A stretch of DNA of 64,000 nucleotides from Flectonema sp. DT1601 (GCA_964019425.1 OZ025781.1:1494501-1558500), one strand, 5' to 3'. Counted from the first letter of the stretch, positions 22,280 through 34,058 are shown. Notes: a model not told the origin generated them from the sequence alone. Made by a program: numbers and translations.

Positions 22280-25068
22280 ATGGCGAACTACCCACCGTAT
22301 GCCATAGTACCAACACAGGCTGTCGCTGCTGCTCCGGCACCTTCGGGTAGCACTAGGGTTTCTCCGCCTCGACAGAGGCCCGTGGCTCAGGTATGATTTT
22401 TTATAGACTACGGTTATGAAGTAAACACCATTATATATGTGAAAACGATAACTCAAATACAGCAAGCAGTCGACATGCAGTTCACACAAGCTGTAAACCA
22501 ACGACGTAATCTCGACAAGGATATCGATGACATTAGAAGGAAATTAGAAATTAAAGCGAATGAATGTAACAAACTCCAAGACCAATTAAATTACATGCAC
22601 TCAACTACTGATCAATATAAAGACAAGTTGGCAAGAGAGAAAGAAATACTGAAAGATGAACACGCTGGTGACATTCAACGATTAAAAGCAGAACATGACT
22701 CAGCCCGAAACGAGTCTAACGATATGTTACAGCAACTTATCCAGCAAGTTAAGAAACAAAAGGCTGAGTTGGAACAGAGAAATCTTTCAAAACAATCATC
22801 GGAACTCACTCTCACTGAGGAAATACGTAGACTTCAACAAGAGAATGCTCGTCTTATGGTAATTGTATGTTCCTTTGTTGTTTTAAACTTAGTTTCCATT
22901 ATTAGTTACGATTATGTCATCAACAACTCAAACAGGCGGACTCTTGCAAGGAAGACGCCAATCGTTCTGTCAATGAAGTAGAGCTAGCAATGGATCAACA
23001 GGTACGTCTCTATCTTTATACTTACTTAATAAGTTATGTTTGAAAAATATTTTCACTAAATCAGATGTCTCGTGTGGTTGAGGCTGAACACGTCGCTGCT
23101 CAGAAAGATGAACAAATGAAAAATGCTAAGAAGGAAGTCGCAATGCTCAGGGAAAGCTTAGAAAAAGTTGCTAAAGAATTAGTGAACAGAAGTAAAGACA
23201 GAGATGGTGAGATTATGAGAAGACAACAACAACATGAACTCGACGCCAGAAGAATGGCAGACGAGCTGCAATCTCTAATCGCTGATAAGAAGGAGTTGAG
23301 TAGAATTGAACTCCAACAGAGAGAAGAGATTATCGTATTCCGCGATAAGTTTGAAAAAGCTAAAATAACGAATGCTGAACTCGCTCAAGAAATAGGAAGT
23401 TTACAAGAACGACTCACAGCTAAAGAGGAAAATGATAATATTTATCAGCGAGAAATAGACGACACGATGGAACAAATGGAACTTCTCAAGCAAGAAAACA
23501 ATTCACTCCATTCTCAAACTGATCGCACAAACGAGAAATGCCGTCTTCTACAAGAAGAAATCCAACGACTTGAAGAGAACATGGGAAGAGTGAGAAACAA
23601 TGTTGCCGAGGGAGAAGAAGAACTGACAGCCTTTCACAGAGACAGAGCAACATTCGCTTCGAAAATGAGAGGAGGTATTGAGTCTGCGGTTGAGGAAACG
23701 AGAAGACTTGTTCAAGAAGTTGATGATTTTAGAATGCAAGTAAGAGAGTCTGTAATAATGCACGCACCAGAGGAAGCAAGAGACGTAGAAATGGAATTAC
23801 TACGAGAACAACAACGAGAACGAGACAATCACCAACGAGCAACAGCACCACTTCCTAATGGTGATGAACACTCTTCGATAACTTTAGTTGGAAGACTTCG
23901 TGAAGATCTTATCATCTCATGGGAAGACCTCAGAGTTATCCGATCTGATGTAAAAGATGAAGTCAGTCGAATGATGGATCTCTACAACCAACACCACGCT
24001 CTTAAAGATGCTTATGTAGTCGATCGTGAACATCTAGCAACTCTAACAATTAATTTAAATGAAGCAAACGCTGCATTCTCAAAACTACAAAAGGAAAAGC
24101 AAATCCTCCAGGATGCTCTACGAGATCAAGACTCTTGGATGAAAGACGCTGTAAAGACTACTAATGAAAGCAACATCGCACGAGAGCAACTCATATCTGA
24201 GAATGACAGGATTAAAACAGAATTAAATCGAATTGAAGACCAAGGAACTGATGTTGATAACCTTGAGAGAAGTTTAATCGCTGTAAGAACTGAGAATGAA
24301 AGACTCCACAAGGATCTCGTCTTATCGAAACACGAAAAGAGTGATATCGAAGATGTCGCTGCTGAAGACAGACAGAAACTCGCTCGTATGCGAAATGAAT
24401 TTGAGTCAATGAAAATTGCTTCCCAAAGCAGCTGCGAAGGAGAAAAGATGCTTCGCGATGAAGTCTTCCGGGCCTCTAGTGATCGCGATCTGTACAAGGA
24501 GCAGACAAGGAAATGTCAAAATGAACTCCAAGAGTTTAAGCATGCGTCTGAAAGTGAAAACCGTCAACTACGAGATGAGCTCTTTGACTTAAAAAGATTA
24601 AACACATCCAGTGCTGAGAAGCTGGCAGAATACGAACGGCGTTTTGAAAAACTCGGAACTGACTCTGAAGCTCTCGAACGACAACTACGAAGTCAACGTG
24701 GTGTCCAAGAAGACTTAATGATAACGAGAGATGAAGCAGATCAGAAAGTTGTGTTTTTAGAAGAAGAGAAGGCACAATTAAACAACACCGTCAGTCATCT
24801 AAAACGAGGAGTTGAAGCAATGTGGAGCAGTATGAAAGAAGCAAAGTCTGACGACAGCAGACAGCTACCTGTTGGTTCATCAACTCCACGAGATCAATCA
24901 CCTCTAACAAGAATGCAACATTCTCCAGCAATAACACCCGTCAGAGGTATTTCTCATAGAGCTCACTCCACTCAAGAAGATGACTTAAAGGATATTGAGG
25001 ATCGCGTTTTAAACTTATTGGGTGCTCGTAAAAGTGAAATGTCTTCTTGGTCGGTACCAAGACGTTAA
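22280..25068 (+). CDS. Long coiled-coil protein (860 residues)
   Basis: Exons 22280-22390, 22463-22864, 22936-23001 and 23065-25068; every intron is phase 0. The first 37 residues are Ala/Pro-rich (MANYPPYAIVPTQAV). From about residue 38 to 790 the protein is almost continuous coiled coil, rich in Glu, Lys, Gln, Arg and Leu with heptad spacing. A ~25-residue proline-containing break occurs near residues 440-460, and the C-terminus is Ser/Pro-rich (STPRDQSPLTRMQHSP). The shape suits a filament, rootlet, centrosomal or golgin-type protein. No motif distinguishes these. The third exon boundary assumes donor GTATGT at 22865 rather than GTAATT at 22859. Confidence 0.8.
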
Positions 25069-25382
25069 ATAATTATATCGTTTTTTCCTTTCCCTTTTTT
25101 CCTTTCTTTTTTTTTTCAGATATTGTTGGTTGCTATATTATTCAGCAATCGTTTGTTACTCCTAGAGCTTTTTTTTTTCCCCCTTTTCCCAATTCCTTAC
25201 CTGATTTTCTTGTTAGTTTCCCTTTTTTTTTGTAAGTCTATGCCACCTCGGCATGTCGTCGTAGAAGCATATTATTGTTATTTAATGAAAAAAAAAAAAA
25301 AAAAAATGTAATTTAGATTGAGCTGATTCCGATAGTTGTGATCTCTTACGAAACCCTTAACAGAATATCATCACAGAAGAAT
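25069..25382. other. Spacer
   Basis: T-rich, with an 18-nt A run near 25289-25306 and acceptor-like AACAG and ATCACAG within 25 nt of the next ATG. Confidence 0.6.
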
Positions 25383-27167
25383 ATGGAAACGTATTGGATA
25401 GGTGTGCAGGCGAAGAAAGAATACTTCACTGGAGTTATAAAAGAAACAATTGAAGATTTTTTAGTCAATGAGATAGATGAGAATGGTGATGTTGTTGAGT
25501 TTACAGGAACTAAGACTCTTCCACCGATGCCTGGTTTTGCAAAGATTTACCAAAACAGCACAAAGAGCTACAGATCAGCAAATAATGAACAAGAAAACAA
25601 CATTCCTGAAGAGAAACTACCAGAGCTTAATACGCTCATTGCGAATGAAAAAGTTGAAAGAATCAAAGAAAGAACACTACCAGTAGAGATAGATGAACAG
25701 ATGGATAGAGATCAACGCATCTTATTAAACAAAGTAATTAGAACAACGTACCCAAATCTGATGATGAATAGCGTTGATAGCGTTGTTAGTGTTCAAGTGT
25801 GTCCTGCTTTTGATATTGTAAAACAGTGTTTTGGAGAAGATCAGGCAAATCAAATAATTCGATTCACGGTTTCGAACTCTACTCGTTTGAAGTGTTCATA
25901 TCAAACAGATTGTAAACAAACAAGAAAAGAGTTTAATCAAATGTGGCCGAGTCGGTTTGGTTTCGTAAAACTTAACGCTACAAACGGAGTAGTCACATTC
26001 TCAAAGAAAGCTGAACGCCAAAAGAGAAAGGGATGTGAGCCTATCAGCTGCTACACAACATTCACTCTTTGTAAAACAGACCTGTCATGGCAAGAAGCAT
26101 GCCGACAGTTAGCAGTGTCTGTTGGACTTCGAGAAGGTGATGTTCACTGTGCAGGCATGAAAGATAAAAAAGCAATTACTGTTCAGAAATGTTGTGCAAA
26201 AGGAACTGTTGCTCAAAAGCTTCTTCGGATATCACACGACAAAGTGAAGATCTGCGATATTTCATACGCAACAAACCCAATCTTGTCAGGGTCACTATCA
26301 GGAAACAAGTTCACAATCACAGTCAGAAACATAACTCCACAGCTTTCACAAGAGGAATTTCAAAACCGTTGTAATGAAGTATTCGCAAGTGGATTTGCAA
26401 ACTTTTTCGGTCATCAAAGATTTTCATTCTCCTGTAAAACTGATCAACACATAGCACACAAACTATTACATGGTCAGTGGAATGCTGCTGTTAATATCCT
26501 GATGGCACTAAATAATGAAGACAAGGAAGCTGTTACTGATGCTAAACAAGAATACATCAACACTGGAGATTGTCGAAAAGTTGCAAAAATGCTCCCAACT
26601 TACAAATCCACAGAACGTGAAGTCATGTGGTCGAAGGAGAAGTATCCTTCAGAAGAAGAAGGTGCGAAATGGTTTTTAGGAGTCAACTACTCAACAAGAG
26701 AGCTTTGGTTTCACATGTTACAAAGCTGGATATGGAACAAAGTTCTCGTAAAGAGAATAGAAAAGTTTGGTAGCAAAGTTCTTAAAGGAGACCTCATCAT
26801 GACTCCGCTGTCAGCTTCAGCTAAAGCAGAGAAGCAAACTCCGTTAGTTTGTACAGAACCATCAGATTTCACGATATTTCACGTTGTGCATCCAAAGCCA
26901 GGATACTCCTGCGAGTATCCAAATAATGAAGTGAAGGACATCTTCAATGAAGTCCTCTCGGAGTATGGATTAGAACAGGTTTGGAAAACGTCAACAATTG
27001 GAGTTCGTCTCTCAGCTAGCTATCGTCATCTTTTTACGAAGACGTCTGAAGGTGCCACTGCAGAGTTAATAAATGATGACAAGGATGCGAAACTTTCATT
27101 CTCTCTTCCACTATCTTGTTACGCAACTGTATTGTTAGGAGAGATTATGGGAAAGCCCGTCGTCTAA
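25383..27167 (+). CDS. PUS7: Pseudouridine synthase 7 (TruD family)
   Basis: Single exon of 594 residues from the ATG at 25383. The TruD signature is clear: GLREGDVHCAGMKDKKAITVQ places the catalytic Asp at residue 261. Downstream come NPILSGSLSGNKFTITVRNI and GFANFFGHQRF, also typical. The N-terminus (YFTGVIKETIEDFLVNEI) matches the family's 'DFxVxEi' start. Pus7 isomerises uridine in tRNAs, U2 snRNA and mRNAs, mostly in the nucleus. The length fits eukaryotic members and no key residue appears missing. Another pseudouridine synthase, PUS1, follows 237 bp downstream on the same strand. Confidence 0.93.
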   Translation: METYWIGVQAKKEYFTGVIKETIEDFLVNEIDENGDVVEFTGTKTLPPMPGFAKIYQNSTKSYRSANNEQENNIPEEKLPELNTLIANEKVERIKERTLPVEIDEQMDRDQRILLNKVIRTTYPNLMMNSVDSVVSVQVCPAFDIVKQCFGEDQANQIIRFTVSNSTRLKCSYQTDCKQTRKEFNQMWPSRFGFVKLNATNGVVTFSKKAERQKRKGCEPISCYTTFTLCKTDLSWQEACRQLAVSVGLREGDVHCAGMKDKKAITVQKCCAKGTVAQKLLRISHDKVKICDISYATNPILSGSLSGNKFTITVRNITPQLSQEEFQNRCNEVFASGFANFFGHQRFSFSCKTDQHIAHKLLHGQWNAAVNILMALNNEDKEAVTDAKQEYINTGDCRKVAKMLPTYKSTEREVMWSKEKYPSEEEGAKWFLGVNYSTRELWFHMLQSWIWNKVLVKRIEKFGSKVLKGDLIMTPLSASAKAEKQTPLVCTEPSDFTIFHVVHPKPGYSCEYPNNEVKDIFNEVLSEYGLEQVWKTSTIGVRLSASYRHLFTKTSEGATAELINDDKDAKLSFSLPLSCYATVLLGEIMGKPVV

Positions 27168-27404
27168 ACGACAAACCTGTAGTCCCTTTTGGAGATCATT
27201 CCGCTTTAGGTTAGTTATCAAAATATTCATTTTCGTATTCCCTTTTAATAATAATATTGTGGGGAGTTTATTTAAAGTTTGCAGATTGCATTCTCACAGA
27301 CCCTCTTAAATGCTTTCAGAGGCAGGGTGAGATAATTTTCTTTTTTCAAATTCTTTATCGCACTCATTATTATAAATTAACATAACAGTCAGACGCAAGT
27401 AAAA

Positions 27405-28769
27405 ATGTCGAATTCAGGAGAACAACAGCAACAAGCACGAACGAGAGATGCATCAAAAGGTTCTCGTCCAGCAGTTGGTAAGAAGAAGCCGTACGCCCTT
27501 TGTTGCGGTTATATAGGAACTGGATACCAGGGGATGCAGTTTAACGAAGGATGTAAAACGATTGAAGGAGAACTTTTACAAGCAGTGTACTCTGCAGGAG
27601 GTATAAGTGAAGAGAACATGAGTAACAATGGAGGAAGTGGGTTGGGTCCTCTCCAAAAAACAGGGTGGATGAGAGCCAGTAGAACTGATAAGGGAGTCCA
27701 CGCTGTAATGAACTTGTTATCGATGAAGATGGTGGAACCTGCTGATGGAGATTTCAAAAAATATGTTGAAACAATAAATAATAAACTACCTTCGCAAATT
27801 AGATTATATTCTGTCGAACGAGTAGTCGGCAGCTTCCACGCAAAATTCGGCGTCAGCCATCGTTACTATAATTACGTTTTACCGACATTCGCATTTGCTA
27901 AACAGTTTTCTGATTATTTTAATACTGAGAACGCAAGTCTAGACCTGGATGTTATTAACAACGACGGTAAGGAAGATGATGAACTTGATGCTGGAGATGA
28001 TGATGTTGATCAAAGGGTAAAACGTCGCAAAAATGACAATAAAAAAGTAGCTCCTGAAGACAACGTTCCCGCAGTTGGGAAATATGACGAAATCTCTGAT
28101 GAACTTTTCAACAAACTTTGCGAGTATCGAATGACTGAAGAAACCCGAACAGGTGTAGACCAAGTTTTGGGTGAGTTTGTTGGTACAAATTGGTTTCAAA
28201 ACTACACTAAAGGAAAGCAATTAGGCGACCCTTCATGCCAACGTTACATCACAGAGTTTAAAATAGCAAGGATTGATATGGTTGATGGTATTGAGGTAGC
28301 TACCATATCTGTAAAGGGTGCAGCATTCCTACTTCATCAAATTAGAAGAATGGTAGCCATGGGAATAATCGCTTGGAATGCTAAGTTAGGACCATCGTTC
28401 ATTCAAAAATCAGTTCAGAAGGATGCTCGTATTCCGATTCCAACCGCTCCTCCAACCGGCCTCCTCCTAGAGAGACTTCTATTCGATCATTATCACGCTA
28501 AGTTAGATGTTTTAAAAAATTCTAAACAAGCGGGAACAGAGACACTACGTCACTTGTCATTCCCTGAATGCTCTGACCAAATGGAAGACATGCATGCTGG
28601 TATACGAAAAGAAATAATGTCACAAGAAAGATCAGGAAGGGTAATGGCTTGCTGGATAAGATCACTCCCTCACATTACTAAGTGTTACTTAGGTATTGAT
28701 ATGCACCAGGAGTGTCTCAAAGAAAGGAATTCCACTACCAGTACCGATTCATCTACAAATGAAAAATAA
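27405..28769 (+). CDS. PUS1: tRNA pseudouridine synthase PUS1 (TruA family)
   Basis: Single exon of 454 residues. The first ~25 residues are Gln- and basic-rich. The TruA core follows: YALCCGYIGTGYQGMQFN, then ASRTDKGVHAVMN with catalytic Asp95, SFHAKFGVSHRYYNYVLPTF, and GAAFLLHQIRRMVAMGIIAW near residue 310. An acidic insert followed by a basic patch (DDDVDQRVKRRKND) lies between the two halves and may include a nuclear signal. Eukaryotic Pus1 modifies several tRNA positions (26-28, 34-36, 67) and some mRNAs and snRNAs. The insert placement favours Pus1 over Pus3. Confidence 0.9.
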   Translation: MSNSGEQQQQARTRDASKGSRPAVGKKKPYALCCGYIGTGYQGMQFNEGCKTIEGELLQAVYSAGGISEENMSNNGGSGLGPLQKTGWMRASRTDKGVHAVMNLLSMKMVEPADGDFKKYVETINNKLPSQIRLYSVERVVGSFHAKFGVSHRYYNYVLPTFAFAKQFSDYFNTENASLDLDVINNDGKEDDELDAGDDDVDQRVKRRKNDNKKVAPEDNVPAVGKYDEISDELFNKLCEYRMTEETRTGVDQVLGEFVGTNWFQNYTKGKQLGDPSCQRYITEFKIARIDMVDGIEVATISVKGAAFLLHQIRRMVAMGIIAWNAKLGPSFIQKSVQKDARIPIPTAPPTGLLLERLLFDHYHAKLDVLKNSKQAGTETLRHLSFPECSDQMEDMHAGIRKEIMSQERSGRVMACWIRSLPHITKCYLGIDMHQECLKERNSTTSTDSSTNEK

Positions 28770-29088
28770 TCGATGAAAAAAAAAAAATCAAATAAATATT
28801 ATTCTTTTTTTTTTTTCGTATATTAGCAGCTTTCAGCTCTGCTTACTGCTAAGTATGGTACCGTAAAAATGATAACAAGGAAATCAATGGAAGTCTTAAT
28901 TTTATTATTCTGTATAGGAACTATTCAGAAGAAGTATGTTATTGAATTCAAAATCCTCGTTATAAAAAGTTATAATAAGACCATCTATTGTTACCTTCTC
29001 CTAATTAATTCAGGGTATTATTTTAAGGATACTTCGTTTTGGAAAGAACCTACGAAGGGGAGCTCATTTTTGCAGCAATAAAACAACC
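28770..29088. other. Spacer
   Basis: AT-rich, with A and T runs near 28777-28815. An acceptor-like TTTTTGCAG ends at 29075, 14 nt before the next ATG. Confidence 0.6.
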
Positions 29089-31539
29089 ATGGCGAGCAAA
29101 AATGTTGTGGCTCCTCCGGCAGAGGGATTGTGTGGAAAGCTTGAGTTTGAAGTGAAAGAGCCAGCATCAGGACAACCAAAATGGTACAAACCAACAACTG
29201 GTTTAGATAAAGGACTTAAAGTTATGAACACACTCACTAATGAATTAGAAGCATTCGTACCAGGGAAAGACAACAAAGTATTGTGGTACACCTGTGGACC
29301 AACCGTCTACGATGCCTGTCACATGGGTCACGCTAGAGCTTATCTCACATTCGACATCCTTAGAAGAATAACTGAAGACTACTTTAAGTACGATCTCTTA
29401 TATCACGTTAACATTACTGATATTGATGATAAGATTATTATGCGCTCTCGTGTCAACCATCTAATTGATGAATACATAGCTGAAAAGAATGACTTTAAAA
29501 CAGTCCTCGAAAAGGTAACTGTTGCCATGAACAAGAAGCAAGTTTCTTTGGACAAAAAGGGTGAAGTCTTGGCGAAAGATTTGCCAGAGACGGCGATTAA
29601 GAGAGAACTCGTGGCTTTGAAGGAGCAGCGTGAAGTCCATGCCCTTAAATTAAACCACTTCAAGGAAGCTTCAGCTAATGTTGCAGCTGCCGCGAAGGGT
29701 ACAGACTCAGCAGCGCTTGTTGCTGCCGGACGGGCTGAACTTGGTGAGCTGTTGGACGAAGAGAAGGGAGCTTCAGTAACTGACCACTCTGTCTTTTTAA
29801 AACACGCAAAGAAATACGAAAAAGAGTACTTCGAAGATATGACTTCCCTCGGAATTAAAGAACCAGATGTCCTAACCAGAGTAACTGAGTACGTCCCTCA
29901 GATTGTTGACTTCATTCAAAAGATTATTGATAAAGGATTAGCATATGAGAGTAAGGGATCTGTTTACCTTTCAATCGATGCTTTTAAAGAAGCTGGTCAC
30001 GACTACAGAAAGTTAGTACCTGGAGTAGACACAACTGCTGAGGAGATGGCTGAAGGTGAAGGTGCTCTTGCAGCTGATGGAGAAAAGAAGAACCCAAATG
30101 ACTTCGCGCTGTGGAAGAAAAGTAAAGTTGGTGAACCAGAGTGGAAGTCCCAATGGGGAATGGGTAGACCAGGTTGGCATATTGAGTGCAGTGTTGTTGC
30201 CTCTGATATCCTAGGGCCAGTGATGGATGTTCACGCTGGTGGATGTGATTTACGATTCCCCCACCACGACAATGAACTTGCCCAATCAGAAGCTCACTTT
30301 GGACATGGTCAATGGGTGAACTACTTCTTCCATGCTGGTCATTTAAAGATCAAGGGTTTAAAGATGTCTAAATCATTGAAGAATTTCGTCACTATTAGAC
30401 AGGCGCTCGAAAAATTCACAGCACGTGAAATCCGAATGATGTTTCTCCTACAGCCTTGGAACAAGGAAATGAATTTCTCTGACCAGACAGTCGATGATGC
30501 GAAATCAAAAGAAAAGACTTTCAGAGAATTCTTTCACAAAGTTCACGAGATTTCAAGAATTTCATGGGATCAGCTCCCAGTTGGACTTCAGAACAAAGAA
30601 AAGGAATTGGAATTACTACAATTACTCTTCACAACACAGGAAACTGTTCACAACTCGTTCTGTAACAACTTTAACACACCAGCTGCTATTCTGGCGATGA
30701 ATGATTTGGTTGGAGCTTTTAATAAATATGTCCACAACAATGACACCCCTTCTGTTCACGTAACTAAGAAGATTGGTACCTACATCACTTCAATCTTTCG
30801 TATTCTTGGTCTTGTTGCTGGTGGTGATGACATTGGATTTGGTCAGGAAGCAAGCGGTGGTAACAAAGATGACATTGCTAAGTTTTTAGATGTCTTCGTG
30901 AACTTTAGAACAGAACTTCGTAACATTGCGAAGTCAAAGGGATCTGATCTGAAGGATGTCTTGGGTGCCTGTGATAAAATCAGAGACGTCCTACCTCCCT
31001 TAGGAGCGAAAATTAACGACCTTGATGGAGGAAAGAGCACCTGGCAACTCGATGACCCTGCGGTACTCGTCAAGGAGATGAATGAACGTAAGGAACGTGA
31101 AGCTGAAGCAGCAGTAAAGAAGCTCGAGGCGTTATTATCAAAACAAGAAAAAACATTTGATAAGTTGAAGAAGTTTTATGAGAAGGGAACACCAGATCTA
31201 ATGTTCAAAAACGATGCACAATATGAAGGTTTCGCTTTCGACGCGGAAGGTTATCCTGAGAAGCAAAAGGACGGAGAACCTGTCTCGGTATGCTTGATTA
31301 CCAATTTTATCTTTGTGGCTAACTTATGAGGAAAGGGGGAAAAAAAAAAAAAAAAAAAAAAAAAAAAACAGAAATCAGCAGCAAAGAATTTCAAGAAGTA
31401 CAGAACAGTTCAAGAAAAGGGATGGAAAGAACTTACTGAAAAGTCTGGCGGTGACAACAAGGTATACCTCGACAAGTTGGAGAGTGAGTTAGCCGAGCTC
31501 AAAGTTAAGATCACAGACGCCAAGCCAAAGACTAACTAA
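29089..31539 (+). CDS. CARS1: Cysteinyl-tRNA synthetase
   Basis: Exons 29089-31287 and 31372-31539, phase 0, 788 residues. Class I signatures are present: YTCGPTVYDACHMGHAR (HMGH at 78-81; Cys69 is a likely zinc ligand), WHIECSVVASDILG and FPHHDNELAQSEAHFG for the zinc and cysteine site, and KMSKSLKNF at 425-433. A ~130-residue insert between the two halves of the Rossmann fold and the Lys/Glu-rich C-terminus are typical of eukaryotic cytosolic enzymes. It charges tRNA-Cys. There is no targeting peptide. The intron acceptor follows a ~29-nt A run directly (31341-31371). Confidence 0.95.
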
Positions 31540-32250
31540 GGTAAATTCACACGGAGAATAATAATTGCATATAACGTATTATTTGCTCTTATTCATTTCA
31601 CTCACACGTACTGAATTTATTATTTTATTTTTTTCTCACATGTTGACAAAGTGTCTTTTCTCCCTGCCCATCCCAACCCGTTTGCCTTTCCCTCTTTAGG
31701 TCTAACTCTTGGAAGTCAACATTGTTAAAAAGGGACTACAGCAGAGAGAGGGTTTATCAGAAAAACAAAAAAGAATTTTATGTTTCGACGTGTAATTCAT
31801 TTCGATCACTAAAATTAGGTCGTCTCGAATTTCGAGGCAAAAAAAAAAAAAAAAAAACCCGTCTGTTTGACAAGTGGGGGTGTTTATTTTTTATGAGCTG
31901 ACGACCGGATGGTCTGTCGCCATATCGAAAGCAATAATTCAGTGAATACGTAGATGTGGAAATAACGAAAAAAAAAAGAGGACGGACGAAAAAACGAAAA
32001 GCGAAAAAAAGTTACCATCCCTGAGAATCTACGGGGCTGCTCCTACATGATAACAGTATTCGATCTTCTAACACTATATAATACACAGCTACAATGACAT
32101 GAGATACGGCATCGTTTTACATTTCAGTATTGTACACTCTACCAGTGGCTTTATAACAACATTCCTAAAACAGGTAGGAGGGGCGTGTTTCGGGGGAACC
32201 CCAGGACAACTGGGGAGGGCGACCCCCCGTGTACATTTAAAACATAAACA
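31540..32250. other. Spacer with GC-rich hairpin before SmB
   Basis: Mostly AT-rich with A runs (31840-31857, 31969-31976). At 32176-32231 it turns sharply G/C-rich and can fold into a nested hairpin 20 bp before the SmB start. Nothing else was recognised. Confidence 0.6.
32192..32228 (+). promoter_or_regulatory. GC-rich nested hairpin in the SmB 5' leader
   Basis: CCCCAG (32199-32204) can pair with CTGGGG (32210-32215) around a GACAA loop, inside an outer GGGGG (32192-32196) / CCCCC (32223-32227) stem. It ends about 23 nt before the SmB ATG. It could be a leader structure affecting translation or splicing, or part of a small RNA. Only the pairing is seen; function is inference. Confidence 0.4.
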
Positions 32251-33093
32251 ATGACCGGCATTTCACGGAAAAGTCGCATGTTCAATTATCTGAACTCGGA
32301 GATAAGCGCAGAGATGGCGAATGGGAGAACGATAACTGGAATATTTACTGCTTATGATAAGGTGTGTTGTCTTTTTGTTTTCATTTAAACTGATCGAAGG
32401 CAATACAGACATCTTCTACAATCAATAATAACAGCACATGAATGTAGTCTTTGCTGATGCAGTAGAAAAACGAATGGTCTACGTAAAGGGACAAGAAGAA
32501 AGAGAAGTCGCAAAGCGAGACCTCGGTTTCGTAATCCTTCGGGGAGCAAATATTGTTGCTGTGACAGTGACAGGAAGTCTCGGAAGAGCTCCGCCATCGA
32601 GAGATTCGCTGAAGGCTACTGCCAGACTACCAGGACAGGGATGCGGTATGACTTTTTTCAGTATTTCTTTTATTGTTCTCATAAAAGCATAACTCATGAT
32701 AAGACTGGTTAGTATCAGCTCGTTAGGAACATTCAAAAACACAAAACAGGTGTTGCCGCTGGCCGAGCGATGCCAATGCAGAAAGGAGGAAAAGGAAGAA
32801 CCAAGGGAGCAGTGCCATCGGCAAGAGGGCCAGGTATGAGTGTTGCACCGCCGCCTGGATTTCCTGCGGGAGTGGCACCACCGCCTGGGTTTCCGGGAGG
32901 TGTGGCACCACCACCCGGATTTCCTGGAGGCGTCGCACCACCACCAGGGATTCCTGGAGCGGGAGTACCTTACACGGGCATGACTTCTCTATCCCCTCCT
33001 GCAACCCACACACCAAGTGGTGTCTCCACGGGAGTACCTGCAACACCATTCCCAGGTGCCTCAGGAGTGCCCCCCGGCTATCCCCCACAGTAG
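32251..33093 (+). CDS. SNRPB: Small nuclear ribonucleoprotein SmB
   Basis: Exons 32251-32361, 32435-32645 and 32750-33093 (phase 0, then phase 1) give 221 residues. The Sm fold is split by intron 1: Sm1 holds NGRTITGIFTAYDKHMNVVF and Sm2 holds LGFVILRGANIVAVTV. The next part, GVAAGRAMPM, matches the SmB linker. The tail carries repeats of APPPGFPGGV, the PPPG-type proline motif typical of SmB/B'. SmB is one of the seven core proteins on U1, U2, U4 and U5 snRNAs, so the genome has a working spliceosome, consistent with the introns here. The first intron starts GTGTGT, a non-standard donor. Confidence 0.95.
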
Positions 33094-33452
33094 GCTACTG
33101 GAGTCTATTCTTATTCCGCATCTCAACATCTGTTTATCGCAGGTCTCGCCTGCCTTCAATTAGTTGCCGTTTCATAGTGTTTGATGCTTTACGGTATCAC
33201 ATCTTTATCATATAATACGTAAGTAGTGTTTCTCTGCGCAGTGCAGGTAGGTTCAGTTGCTTCAGAGCTATGTGTGCTTGGTTTTGAGTTAATAAAAGTA
33301 GAGTAAAATTATTTATCTCAACAGAACGTAAACTACATGACGACTACCCCAATGGGGACCTTTAAAATATCATAAAAACAAAAAATAATTTTGTCAGCTA
33401 AGATAAATTACCAATTATTCTTTTTTTAAAAAAGATCTCTAATACATAAACC
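33094..33452. other. Spacer
   Basis: 3' UTR of SmB and the leader of the next gene; an AATAAA-like element (TTAATAAAAG) occurs near 33289. No gene recognised. Confidence 0.55.
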
Positions 33453-34058
33453 ATGACTGGGAATATAACAATGGACTTCATGGCGAAGATCTATCCGCCT
33501 CAACAGATGGATCCAAACATGACACGTGAGCAGTATACGAGGGAATTCCAACGTCGGTTGGATGCATATGAAAATTCTTCTGAGTTCGAAGGTACAAAAA
33601 TCCATCCCATCGTTGGTGAGAATGCGTTCATTCAAAAATTAACGTATCATAAGAAAAGAAATGAATTAGTTGTCGTGAAATTTTGGAAAAACGGATGCAT
33701 TCCGTGTCACGCCAGAGCCAACATGTTTAAAGATACAGAATCGTGGCTTTTAGAAAAGAAACCTGGAGCTGTGTTCTATTCGGTAGACATTCACCACCCA
33801 GAAAACCGTGCACTTGAGGTATGCTTTTCTCAATTTTAAAAAGAAGAGAGTAACACAACACAAATATAACTAACCTAACAACAGAAACGTCAACTAATAG
33901 AAGGTACTCCGCATATACAGAAGTTCTGGAATGGAAAACAAGTTGGTGGAGATGTTAGGGCGAGTTCACAAGATGGATTAATATCAAATCTGCTATCGAC
34001 ACTCTCTTCGTGTTTGATGGGAAAACCACCCACCAATATCAACTTTGAAAGAGAGTAG
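33453..34058 (+). CDS. Thioredoxin-like protein with CIPC active site
   Basis: Exons 33453-33818 and 33885-34058, phase 0, 179 residues; the intron runs GTATGC to CTAACAACAG. About 50 N-terminal residues (mainly helical, with YPPQQMDPNM) precede a thioredoxin fold: ELVVVKFWKNGCIPCHARANMF with redox Cys-x2-Cys, then VFYSVDIHHPENRALE, and across the intron EGTPHIQKFWNGKQVGGD, containing the conserved cis-Pro. No signal or membrane segment is seen. Likely a cytosolic disulfide reductase. The CIPC pair differs from the usual CGPC, which would change redox potential. Confidence 0.85.
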
